14,703 nucleotides of DNA, from positions 1-14,703 of the forward strand of contig QQUO01000220.1 in NCBI GenBank assembly GCA_008501575.1, written 5' to 3'. Under the pieces are notes generated by a model. That model had not been told where the DNA came from. It saw only the letters and a list, made by a program, of their open reading frames with translations, and searched no databases. Origin of the DNA: Pseudomonadota bacterium. GTDB lineage: Bacteria; Pseudomonadota; Gammaproteobacteria; Xanthomonadales; Marinicellaceae. The translations under genes and the position numbers were made by a program. Below are positions 7,534 through 14,320 of this stretch, piece by piece; the stretch's first letter is position 1; each line of letters starts with the position of its first letter.

Positions 7534-8502
7534 ATGGGGCTATTAATCGTTTTAATTGTTTTATGTTCTGGTTTCATAACAATTAACATCAATAAAAAGC
7601 ATTTCTTTAAACTTCATAGATACGAAGGTCAATTTTTATATATAAAATGCGCAACAGCTGGTATTAAGGCGTTTCTTATATCTATAATAATATTTGTATT
7701 TTTAAATTATCTTTTAAGATATGACTTATTAGGTTATTTGCATTATCAAATATCGTTTTTAGGGATAAACCGCAATCAATTTTCAGTAAGCGCGTTGAAT
7801 TTATTTATTTCTGCACTAATTGCACTAATAACTCTAATCATAAATTTAATTGTTGCTAAAAAAGAAAAGATTAATACCTCCGGTATAGCCTTTTTATCAA
7901 CTATAATAATTATCTATATTATTTTGTATTTAATAAGTATTACTTTTAACAGCCAAGGACATATTTTTATTAAAAGGATATCTCAAGATTTTGGAATTGG
8001 CGATTTAATGCTATTAAAGTTATTAATTATTTCAGTAATATCATTAATATACTCCTTCGTTAGTTCACACATTATAAATTTAATTAATGAATTAAGATTT
8101 ATTTCAGCGGAAAATGATACTCAAAGTGAAGAAAAAAAATTAAATTATAGCGAAGCCTATAAAATCTCCATATTGTCACAAATATTTAGTGACTCTCCAT
8201 TAGATGTTTTATTTTTAAATAGTTATCTTAAAGAAGTGCCTTTAATGATTCATATGAATAATAGCAAAGTATATGTTGGAATTGTTTTTAAATTTGCAGA
8301 ACCTAACGAGTCTCAAGGACTAAATCAAGAAATTGCTATTGTCCCGATTTGGAGTGGCTTTAGAAACAAAGATAATTTTAAAGTCATAAAAAATACTTTT
8401 TATTTTGATGATGAAGATAACTTTATTATACTAAAACAGTCGGATATCGTAAGTGCTACTGAATATAATCATGAATTATTTGTCAAGAATGAATCAAAAT
8501 AA
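7534..8502 (+). CDS. Multi-pass membrane protein with soluble C-terminal domain, cargo
   Basis: A 322-residue protein whose family I cannot name. Hydrophobic helices lie at about 1-18, 40-61, 84-108, 116-138 and 158-186. A charged linker (190-210, AENDTQSEEKK) leads to a soluble domain at 205-322. That domain contains VPLMIHMNNSKVYVGIVFKF (235-254), then AIVPIWSGFRNKDNF (268-282) and an ending IILKQSDIVSATEY (298-311). The pattern of a short strand with KVYVG, then P..SG.R.KD, then an I..SDI strand looks like a small beta-barrel domain that I associate with island-borne membrane proteins of unknown function; that is memory, not a search. No catalytic motif is evident. The gene is extremely AT-rich, follows the small gene by 12 bases, and lacks an obvious ribosome binding site. 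A membrane effector or sensor is plausible. Confidence 0.75.
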   Translation: MGLLIVLIVLCSGFITININKKHFFKLHRYEGQFLYIKCATAGIKAFLISIIIFVFLNYLLRYDLLGYLHYQISFLGINRNQFSVSALNLFISALIALITLIINLIVAKKEKINTSGIAFLSTIIIIYIILYLISITFNSQGHIFIKRISQDFGIGDLMLLKLLIISVISLIYSFVSSHIINLINELRFISAENDTQSEEKKLNYSEAYKISILSQIFSDSPLDVLFLNSYLKEVPLMIHMNNSKVYVGIVFKFAEPNESQGLNQEIAIVPIWSGFRNKDNFKVIKNTFYFDDEDNFIILKQSDIVSATEYNHELFVKNESK

Positions 8503-8510
8503 ATCGATTT

Positions 8511-8542
8511 AATTTAAGCATAAAGTATTAAATGCTTAAATT
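8511..8542 (+). terminator. AT-rich hairpin after cargo pair, possible terminator
   Basis: The perfect 11-base arms AATTTAAGCAT (8511-8521) and ATGCTTAAATT (8532-8542) enclose a 10-base loop, only 8 bases after the membrane-protein stop. A perfect palindrome GCTTTAAAGC follows at 8549-8558. The stem is AT-rich and lacks a T-run, so it may protect or end the message rather than act as a classical terminator. Confidence 0.45.
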
Positions 8543-8623
8543 CATTGGGCTTTAAAGCTTTCAATTTATTATATTTATATGAAAACGATATGACTTTTTA
8601 TTTTGTGGAAGATTCTTTTATCG

Positions 8624-9070
8624 TAGTGTCCGATAATGATCAAGTCAGCCTTATACGTACTGCACTCGAAACCCTTTGTTGTAGTGTTAATAAATTATTA
8701 AGTTAGCCATACACGTACTGGGTACGAAAGTCCGTTTTTTAGGGTGTTAAATTCGTTAGACTTTCAGCCTTGCGCGTACTGTATGCGAAAATCCGCCCTT
8801 TTTAGGTAGTGTGATTCGTGCTATTTTCAGCCCCTCGTGCGTGTACCCTCGCTTTCGTGTACATATGACGAAAATGCTCATTCAGCCCCTCGCGCTCGCT
8901 CGCGTACTGGTAGCGAAACTCTAAAACCGTGTGATTGTGAACTGATCCCGTGTGTTTATAGCTTGCCTTTTTAGGGTGTCCGAATCGTCCATTATTTAGC
9001 CTTGCGCGTACTGTGTACGAAATTGCCTTTTATAGTGTCAAGTGTTTAGCATTATCAGCCTGTACGCTTC
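8624..9070. repeat. Degenerate tandem repeat array with CGTACTG hairpins
   Basis: At least five to six imperfect units share the order TGT.., an ATTCGT-like stretch, (T)CAGCC or TTAGCC, CGTACTG, .ACGAAA and a T-rich TTTTTAGGG end. CGTACTG starts at 8656, 8714, 8775, 8903 and 9007; the first spacings are 58 and 61 bases, and the two larger gaps hold more decayed units. Perfect small hairpins form in two units: CGTAC-TGG-GTACG (8714-8726) and CGTAC-TGT-GTACG (9007-9019). The array lies in the non-coding block between the RepA-like gene and the cargo. It could be a replication origin with iterons, a structured RNA or a partition-like site. It is not CRISPR, since the units are degenerate throughout and lack uniform spacers. 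Confidence 0.65.
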
Positions 9071-9400
9071 AATCAATGCCATAGCCTTGCTAAATAGTTT
9101 TAAGTGCGTAGGGTAGCCACCACGGGGATATGTAAAGGTTTAAACGGGTTGTTGCAAAGAACGAAGCCCCCGTTAAATTTTCACATTCACAACATTTTAT
9201 TAATGGGTTTCAAATTCTGGGATAGTTTGATTAAGTGGGGGGGGTGATTGCATTTTGTAATCATTGCTTTGTAATTCGTTAGTGGTAGGAATTTTTTTAT
9301 ATCCGCAAAATGGGTATTTGGGTTTGATTTTGAAATGTTTTTAATGTGGAAACAAAAATAGTACGAGGGCTAACGAATCATGCTTTTGTGTTATCATAAT
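9071..9400. other. Non-coding stretch with palindromes, possible origin flank
   Basis: No supported gene is seen. An imperfect hairpin pairs TTAAACGGG (9140-9148) with CCCGTTAA (9169-9176). A run of eight to nine G residues lies around 9237-9244, next to AT-rich sequence (9285-9360). ATTCGTTAG occurs at 9274-9282 and inverted at 9370-9378, and the same nine bases occur in the repeat array at 8751-8759. This shared word ties the stretch to the array. Confidence 0.4.
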
Positions 9401-9570
9401 CTAACCCTCCCCCGGTGTTGATAAACTCCTACATGGTGTAGCAATTGCCACATGATTATCAGAAAATAGCCATATTGGTTTGCCAGTACGTTGAACAATA
9501 ATGGCATTTAAGCCGTGGGCATCGTCTTGTAAACCGACTGCTGTTTAGTCTTGGTGTTATCGTTGTTCAT
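9401..9570 (-). pseudogene. Frameshifted small gene of unknown function
   Basis: Reading leftward, ATG 9570 starts MNNDNTKTKQQ. In the frame shifted by one base, from 9544 to 9401, 47 codons without a stop read TAVGLQDDAHGLNAIIVQRT and go on through GKPIWLFSDNHVAIAT to a TAG at 9401-9403. The second frame has convincing protein character but no start codon of its own, because a TAA at 9547-9545 closes it upstream. A one-base loss near CAGCAG (about 9540) would join the two parts into a product of about 56 residues. I therefore read it as a small gene broken by a frameshift, directly downstream of the RepA-like gene on the same strand. Programmed frameshifting is less likely, as no slippery heptamer is seen. 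A sequencing error is also possible. I do not recognise the family. Confidence 0.4.
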
Positions 9571-9605
9571 GGCTAACTTTAAAATCGTTCCTTGTTGAGA
9601 TTTAA

Positions 9606-9655
9606 GCGTGTATGTATGTAGTTTCCCCCTATGGAAAAGATACGAACATACACGC
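9606..9655 (-). terminator. Long hairpin at the end of the RepA-like operon
   Basis: The arms at 9606-9620 and 9641-9655 pair over 15 bases with two mismatches (outer GCGTGTATGT and ACATACACGC are perfect). An inner stem TTTCC/GGAAA (9622-9626 and 9633-9637) continues the structure. It begins 7 bases after the operon's last stop. No U-run follows on either strand, so it may be an mRNA-end structure, a protein-binding palindrome or a rho-assisted stop. Confidence 0.45.
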
Positions 9656-9661
9656 ATGATT

Positions 9662-10777
9662 TTAACCCGGTGGTATTGCTTTAACTGCGTTCTGGCCGTT
9701 TAATTTGCTAAAGTCTAACAAAGGGGTTTGATTATCTTGTAAGCCGTTTAAAGCTGTTCTAATGCTTGCCTTTGTAAGTTGTTCACCATCATGGTTTAAA
9801 TCACTATCAATCATATCAGCTATTAAATCAGTCCAAGTAGTTGCTTCAATACAATTATCCACAATGTAATCATAAACCAACCCTCTAATCCCCTGTGGCT
9901 TGTTGCTTTCCTGTTGTGGCTGATAATCCACCGGTTCAAGAACAAGTGAGTTTATAGATTTGCCTTTGTGGTTTCCAAAAAGAACACTTTGTAAATCAAA
10001 TTGCTTTGGGTGTGGTGCGTCGCTGTCTTTTAGCTTTTCAGCGTGTAGAACACAATTTTGTTTATGTTTTGATTCCAAACGATACATATAATCAATATCC
10101 GATTCCAGCGCATTGCTTCCACGAATAATTTTATTTTTGTTCGTATGGTGAACAATTAAACAAGTGGTATCAAAATCCTGCCTTAATGCTTCGACCTGAT
10201 CTAAAAATTCTCCCATGTCTTTGCTGTGATTTTCATCACCGGAACCAAAGCATTTACGCAATGTATCAAACACAATTAGTTTAATTTTTTCGCCTGAATC
10301 GGTTATCTGTTCAAGGTAGTGCCTGAACATGGATAATTCGTCATCATTACGAATAGCCACCCTTTGATTGCTGGCCATAAAAGGAATATCTGTACTGTCA
10401 TCAATGTGATGGTAACGTAACCACGCTTTAATGCGTTTTTGTAAGCCGTGATTGCCCTCACCGGCCACATATACCACTAAACCGCTATTCACATCATGAC
10501 CATGCCATGATTGCCCTGTGGCGATAGATAAACACCAATCCAAAGCCAGAAAGGTTTTATATGAACCTGATTGGCCGTATAAAACACCTGTTGTATCTTG
10601 TTCAATATAATCTTCTATCAACCAGTTAGGTTCTATATTCATACTCATGATTTCAGGTAGCCGGTAAAGTCTAAAGTGATTGCGCCTTTTAACGCCCCCT
10701 GCACATGGCAAGGGGCTGTGATTCAAAGTTTCTTGGTTTATAAATTCTGAATTGTTATCAAGCATTTGCGCCACCAT
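9662..10777 (-). CDS. RepA-like AAA family ATPase (putative replicative helicase)
   Basis: A 371-residue protein of the RecA-like AAA_25/RepA type. Walker A is GQSGSYKT (68-75); a second conserved segment VVYVAGEG (101-108) follows, as in hexameric RepA-type helicases; Walker B is LIVFDTL (167-173, D171); LIVHHTNK (207-214) forms the motif 3 region; and RGSNAL (219-224) gives the expected arginine. The C-terminal 70 residues look like a small helical or winged domain. RepA-type proteins unwind DNA during replication of small plasmids and islands, so this is probably the replication protein of the element. No primase is fused or adjacent, so the host enzyme or an unknown partner would be needed. 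ATG 10777 overlaps the previous gene by 20 bases. ATG 10765 with GGTGG upstream is an equally good start and would remove only four residues. Confidence 0.85.
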   Translation of the reverse strand: MVAQMLDNNSEFINQETLNHSPLPCAGGVKRRNHFRLYRLPEIMSMNIEPNWLIEDYIEQDTTGVLYGQSGSYKTFLALDWCLSIATGQSWHGHDVNSGLVVYVAGEGNHGLQKRIKAWLRYHHIDDSTDIPFMASNQRVAIRNDDELSMFRHYLEQITDSGEKIKLIVFDTLRKCFGSGDENHSKDMGEFLDQVEALRQDFDTTCLIVHHTNKNKIIRGSNALESDIDYMYRLESKHKQNCVLHAEKLKDSDAPHPKQFDLQSVLFGNHKGKSINSLVLEPVDYQPQQESNKPQGIRGLVYDYIVDNCIEATTWTDLIADMIDSDLNHDGEQLTKASIRTALNGLQDNQTPLLDFSKLNGQNAVKAIPPG

Positions 10778-10991
10778 TTTCCAGCAACCGTGTGGCTTCT
10801 ATGAAGTTATGACAATATCCGCTAATTACAAGAAAGTGAACCGCATCGCTAATATCATCAAACCGGTGAACAAAATCCCGAATTGATCCGGTACCTTGCC
10901 AAATTTCAAAACATGGATTTTCACCGGGTCTTTTAACCAAGTTATAGCCAAGTGGTAAAGGCTGAATTAAAACTGTTTCAATCCGGTTCAT
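10758..10991 (-). CDS. 77-residue protein of unknown function in replication operon
   Basis: I do not recognise this family. The protein begins MNRIETVLIQPLPLGYNLVK, has an aromatic and charged middle (CFEIWQGTGSIRDFVHRFDD) and a helical end (AVHFLVISGYCHNFIEATRLL). It has no membrane segment long enough to be certain and no metal motif. AAGGTG lies 5-6 bases before its ATG, and its ATG overlaps the upstream stop as ATGA, so it is translationally coupled to the winged-helix gene. It also overlaps the RepA-like gene. Its fixed place between regulator and ATPase suggests a replication accessory factor (inference). Confidence 0.7.
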   Translation of the reverse strand: MNRIETVLIQPLPLGYNLVKRPGENPCFEIWQGTGSIRDFVHRFDDISDAVHFLVISGYCHNFIEATRLLENGGANA

Positions 10992-11359
10992 GGCTTCACC
11001 TTATTTTGTTTTGGTTCTGCCAGTTTAATCAGGTAATAAGTGGCCATGCCGTTCATGCTTTCAAAGTCTTGAACAGTTTTGATTATATGCCCGGCTTCTC
11101 TTAGCTCTTTTATCCGTGATGCTGGTGACATAATACCGGCTTGCCGGGCTTGTAATGTGGATATAGAACCGTACCGCTTGAGATGTTTTAAAATCGCCAT
11201 ACGCTGGTTGTAGCGTGTCTTATAAGACTTTTGTATCTGTTCGGTTGTAGGTATGTTAAAATGTAATTCGGACGGCTTAAATTGGCTGTCTGAATTTGTT
11301 TTTAAAATACCGGTCGAGCCTGCAAACTTCACCGGTATTTTTTTGTTTCCGTTACTCAT
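10988..11359 (-). CDS. Winged-helix (HTH_39-like) DNA-binding protein
   Basis: A 123-residue protein. ATG 11359 is chosen because a very strong GGGAGGTG lies 6-7 bases upstream; the same frame extends to 11431, but only inside the AlpA-like gene. Residues about 52-95 (NQRMAILKHLKRYGSISTLQ, then ARQAG, then SRIKELREAGHIIKT) match the small winged-helix domain often seen in phage and island proteins (HTH_39 type): helix, recognition helix around ARQAG and a hairpin wing. The N-terminal 45 residues are probably disordered. It probably regulates the element or marks its replication origin (inference). Its first codons overlap the AlpA-like stop by 8 bases, and its stop overlaps the next start by 4 bases, so the operon is tightly coupled. 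Confidence 0.8.
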   Translation of the reverse strand: MSNGNKKIPVKFAGSTGILKTNSDSQFKPSELHFNIPTTEQIQKSYKTRYNQRMAILKHLKRYGSISTLQARQAGIMSPASRIKELREAGHIIKTVQDFESMNGMATYYLIKLAEPKQNKVKP

Positions 11360-11549
11360 GATCTGCACCTCCCTTTCTATCATTGATAAAGTTTTTAATG
11401 TCCGCCATGCTATAACCAACCGCCCGGGCACCCAGTTTAACGGGTTTGGGGAAGTGGCCTTTATCAGTCCACCGATATAAAGTGGCTTTTGAAATAGATA
11501 ACAGTTCGCAAACTGCTTTGGGTCTTAGGTATTGGGTTTGTGTATTCAC
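11352..11549 (-). CDS. AlpA family phage/island transcriptional regulator
   Basis: A 65-residue MerR-like helix-turn-helix protein. YLRPKAVCELLSISKATLYR (residues 7-26) is the classic AlpA/HTH_17 opening, followed by WTDKGHFPKPVKLG and GYSMADIKNFINDR, the wing and closing helix. The start is GTG 11549 with GGAG 8 bases upstream. In E. coli the founding member AlpA raises expression of the CP4-57 integrase and triggers excision; here it probably controls the integrase and/or this replication operon, of which it is the first gene. About 134 bases of AT-rich sequence upstream contain candidate operators (11589-11608). Confidence 0.88.
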   Translation of the reverse strand: MNTQTQYLRPKAVCELLSISKATLYRWTDKGHFPKPVKLGARAVGYSMADIKNFINDRKGGADHE

Positions 11550-11588
11550 AATATAAACTCCATAAAGATTAATAAGAGTTTGTATTGT

Positions 11589-11608
11589 CGCTTAAGTCTT
11601 TAAGTGCG
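11589..11608 (-). promoter_or_regulatory. Candidate operator upstream of the AlpA-like operon
   Basis: On the - strand two near-identical words, ACTTAAAG and ACTTAAGC, lie side by side. They sit within an imperfect inverted repeat (CGCACTTAA facing TTAAGCG), 40-60 bases before the GTG start. The position suits a binding site for AlpA or the winged-helix protein. No clear -35/-10 pair could be fixed. Confidence 0.3.
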
Positions 11609-11683
11609 TCTGTAATTACTGTTTTGCTGAAAAAACCTTAAGATGTATTTTTAAAAATAGCTCTTTATAAGTTCATGTTGTAA

Positions 11684-12742
11684 TTATTTTGGATACATTT
11701 TATTGTAACTTTCAATATCAAATAAGTAATATGAATTAAGCCAATTGGGATTAAGCCATTTTTTTGCTGTTGGTTTTATTGTCTGATCTAATCTACTATC
11801 TGGAATTGGTTCGGCTCTGGGTACATCCGCAAAAATCTTACTTATAAACCAAGCATTAGTTAAATTTAGGTCATTTTCTAATGCCCAAATATATAAATCA
11901 ATGTATTGGATTATTCTTTGTTCAATAAAGGTTTTGAGGATTTTTACTCCGCCACCTCTTTTGTCATTTGGTTTAGATTGTATAAGGCCTTGATCAACTT
12001 CAATCCCTTGATGTTCTCTATAATCCTTTACAAGTTTTAATACTTTACTTGTAATTGAATCATCAGGAGCCTGAGGGTTTATTGCTAAATAGAGAAGCTC
12101 TTTACTCCCGGTTGGAACGTGTTGAAGAAAACCAGTATTTGAAAATATGTCTTTCATTTTTATTAAATCAGAATCTACATTATTGCAAAATGAACGTTTA
12201 ACCAAAGTGCCCTTTTCCAAATGTTTTGATTTTGGTATTTTATTGTAAACTTCATTAATTTTGTTTTTGCTAATGGTTTCACCCTTTTTGGCTCTTGTCA
12301 TTATTTCAAAGTAAGCTGACGCCAATGCTGGCGAAGTTGAGTAGCTGTTATATAATTCTGAATAATTGATTAACCTTGCGGGGCTTTCTGGAACAAATCC
12401 AAACTTGATTAAATTATTTTCTCCAAGAGATAATTCTTCAAATGTGATTATTAAACTTTCCAATGCTTCGTAACTAATAGATGTTCCTGAAGGTATATCT
12501 TTAGGCAATATAGACTTAACTGTTTCAAGAAAAGACAAATGAGGTCTGAAATCATCGAAAAGTAACCCTTTCCATTGAATTTTAATACCATTAATTTCAT
12601 TTTCGGTAATTTTATTATTTATAAAATCCAACTGCAAATGCCGAAGTTTTACTTCTTGGCATAGCTGTTTTGAGGAAAATGTTTTATAAATTTCGTATTT
12701 TTCTAGTTTAAACCATTTTGGTGCTTGGACTGACTTTTTCAT
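11684..12742 (-). CDS. DUF6387-like protein
   Basis: A 352-residue soluble protein. ATG 12742 is chosen because AAGGG lies 5 bases upstream; an upstream GTG at 12748 would leave the site too close. The N-terminal KWFKLEKYEIYKTFSSKQLC pattern and the C-terminal YIDLYIWALENDLNLTNAW stretch, followed by a basic/T-rich helix (DQTIKPTAKKWL), are what I recall of the DUF6387 family found on enterobacterial and pseudomonad islands. The length is somewhat greater than the usual 250-300 residues. No catalytic motif stands out, and the function is unknown. It sits between the integrase and the regulatory operon, separated from the integrase by a terminator, so it probably has its own promoter or depends on read-through. 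It may act in element maintenance or host interaction (inference). Confidence 0.6.
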   Translation of the reverse strand: MKKSVQAPKWFKLEKYEIYKTFSSKQLCQEVKLRHLQLDFINNKITENEINGIKIQWKGLLFDDFRPHLSFLETVKSILPKDIPSGTSISYEALESLIITFEELSLGENNLIKFGFVPESPARLINYSELYNSYSTSPALASAYFEIMTRAKKGETISKNKINEVYNKIPKSKHLEKGTLVKRSFCNNVDSDLIKMKDIFSNTGFLQHVPTGSKELLYLAINPQAPDDSITSKVLKLVKDYREHQGIEVDQGLIQSKPNDKRGGGVKILKTFIEQRIIQYIDLYIWALENDLNLTNAWFISKIFADVPRAEPIPDSRLDQTIKPTAKKWLNPNWLNSYYLFDIESYNKMYPK

Positions 12743-12776
12743 AACCACCCTTTCTAGTGACCACTTTCAATTTAAA

Positions 12777-12833
12777 AACCAAGCCAAGGCGGTGAAAGTG
12801 TCCGCTGTTCGGTAGCTATCCTATGGCTTGGTT
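12777..12833 (-). terminator. Terminator-like hairpin after integrase
   Basis: The perfect 10-base arms AACCAAGCCA and TGGCTTGGTT (12777-12786 and 12824-12833) enclose 37 bases that can fold further (GCGG at 12789-12792 with CCGC at 12802-12805). On the - strand the stem ends in GGTTTTTAAATT, giving a U-run, 10 bases after the integrase stop. The loop is unusually long for a simple terminator. Confidence 0.6.
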
Positions 12834-12842
12834 ATGCTCATT

Positions 12843-14048
12843 TTAATTTGCTTTGCTGTTAATCGGGATAACTTTCCCGGTGTGTGCGTTGTCCACAAAG
12901 TCCGCCCATTCCTGCATCATCTTGTTTCTGGCTGGTAGGTACTCTGCCTTGTTGTAGGCTCCCCGGACTGCGTTCTTGTCCTCATGGCTTAACTGCTTTT
13001 CTATATGCCGGCCATCGTAGCCCAATTCGTTTAAAGTGGTGCTGGCAAGGTGCCGGAAGCCGTGAACGGTCATACGACCATGAAAGCCCATACGGTATAA
13101 AGCGTATAGCATGGCATTTTCACTAAATGGCTGGGTTTGGGGTTTGTGTGATGATGCAAAAACAAAAGGATAATGCCCGGTTATCGGGTATAGGTCTTTT
13201 AATACCTTAATCACTTGCTTGGATAACGGCACAATGTGTTCACGTTTCATTTTCATGCGTTCGGCCGGTATTGTCCAAAGCCCGGTATCTAAATCAAACT
13301 CATGCCACTGTGCGCCCCTTATTTCGTTTGTACGCTGAAAAGTATATAAGGCCACTTGTAAACCTGCTTTGGTGGTTGGCTCCAGTGGGTAGCTGTTAAT
13401 GGCGGTTATCAGTTCGGGTAATTCTTTTATGTTTATGCTGTTGTAGTTTTTGGGTTTGTGGCTTTGTAGGACTTGCGATAAACCCTCTGCCGGGTTGCTT
13501 TCAATCAGGCCATGAATTTTGGCATAAACAAAAATTGCATTGCATCGCTGGCGCACCTTTTTTAACATTTCCAAAGAACCACGGCTTTCAATTTGTCTTA
13601 ATACGGTTATTAAACGAAGTGGGGTAATGTCTTTGATAGGCTCATGGCCAATTTGTGGGAAAATGTTTTGTTCAAGTGAAACAATAACGGATTTTGTATG
13701 GCTTTCACTCCATTCATTGGATTGTGTGTTTATCCATTTTCTGGCGATTGTTTCAAAGGCATCGGCACCCATCTTTTTTGCTTTGGCTTCTTTGCGTTTT
13801 TCTGCTGGGTCTTTGCCATCGGCAATCAGCTGTCTGGCTTGGTCTACCTTTCGCCGGGCTTCGGCCAATCCGGTGTCCGGGAAAACACCCATTGATAAGG
13901 TTTTTTGTTTGTTGTTAAAACGGTAACTAAACCGCCACCATTTAGAACCATTTTTATTGACCAAAAGAAACAAGCCCTTGCCATCGCTTAGCTTGTAGGG
14001 CTTTGCTTTGGGTTTAGCTGATCTAATGGTGCTTATGTTTAGCTTCAT
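12843..14048 (-). CDS. P4-type tyrosine recombinase (integrase)
   Basis: A 401-residue integrase of the usual length. Residues 1-85 form the DUF4102-type arm-binding domain (SDGKGLFLLVNKNGSKWWRF at 21-40; LSMGVFPDTGLAEAR at 51-65). Residues about 97-190 are the core-binding domain, and 205-385 the catalytic domain with R239 (FQRTNEIRG), K266 (ERMKMKR), H329 and R332 (HGFRH), H355 (LSHED) and the nucleophile Y365 (VRGAYNKAEY). All active-site residues are present, so it is probably functional. It catalyses site-specific recombination between the element and the 3' end of the adjacent tRNA-Leu gene and, with an excisionase, its removal. No ribosome binding site is seen before ATG 14048, and an arm-type GTTGGTAACT abuts the start codon (14050-14059), suggesting self-repression. 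It is followed by a terminator-like hairpin. Confidence 0.93.
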   Translation of the reverse strand: MKLNISTIRSAKPKAKPYKLSDGKGLFLLVNKNGSKWWRFSYRFNNKQKTLSMGVFPDTGLAEARRKVDQARQLIADGKDPAEKRKEAKAKKMGADAFETIARKWINTQSNEWSESHTKSVIVSLEQNIFPQIGHEPIKDITPLRLITVLRQIESRGSLEMLKKVRQRCNAIFVYAKIHGLIESNPAEGLSQVLQSHKPKNYNSINIKELPELITAINSYPLEPTTKAGLQVALYTFQRTNEIRGAQWHEFDLDTGLWTIPAERMKMKREHIVPLSKQVIKVLKDLYPITGHYPFVFASSHKPQTQPFSENAMLYALYRMGFHGRMTVHGFRHLASTTLNELGYDGRHIEKQLSHEDKNAVRGAYNKAEYLPARNKMMQEWADFVDNAHTGKVIPINSKAN

Positions 14049-14049
14049 T

Positions 14050-14208
14050 GTTGGTAACTATTTTTGGCGTTTGTTGGTAACTTTTGTTTTTTGTTACCAT
14101 TTTTAAACGCTGGTATAGTTAGCTTTCAGCGGTGTTTGTTGGTAACTCCGACTAAAAAACACCCTGTCCACACTGGGTTATTTCAAAGTTACCAACAAGT
14201 TTACCAAC
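14050..14208. repeat. Cluster of GTTGGTAACT/AGTTACCAAC arm-type sites, right end
   Basis: GTTGGTAACT occurs at 14050-14059, 14073-14082 and 14138-14147. In the opposite orientation GTTACCA occurs at 14093-14099, AGTTACCAAC at 14187-14196 and AGTTTACCAAC at 14198-14208. The last two form a tandem pair with a 12-base period, mirroring 7131-7153. The 14138-14147 copy lies in the loop of an inverted repeat GGTGTTT/AAACACC (14131-14137 and 14157-14163). These are best explained as integrase arm sites that also overlap the int promoter region. Confidence 0.7.
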
Positions 14209-14320
14209 AAAAGGCATGAGAAGTAAAGAACCTTTGTGATACTGTATTAAGGCTTAAATGTAGGTTTTATAGGGGTTTGCGGGGTAGGGTGATGTTTTAT
14301 GATACTGCTTGAAAGGTACT

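Noticed and set aside
7225..8502. Classical type II toxin-antitoxin pair
   Set aside because: The second gene is a 322-residue multi-pass membrane protein, and neither product shows a known toxin or antitoxin fold.
8590..8706. 38-codon ORF starting MTFYFVEDSF
   Set aside because: It has no ribosome binding site and runs into the first repeat unit; the following units shift frame, so coding is not conserved across the array.
8624..9070. CRISPR array or integron attC array
   Set aside because: Units vary along their whole length, with no uniform repeat and unique spacers, no cas genes, no integron integrase and no gene cassettes between the units.
11607..11631. LexA/SOS box upstream of the AlpA-like gene
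   Set aside because: CTGTAATTACTG and the later CTG do not form CTG-N10-CAG.
13540..13926. + strand ORFs inside the integrase gene
   Set aside because: They are antisense shadows of a complete, motif-rich integrase and have no family resemblance of their own.
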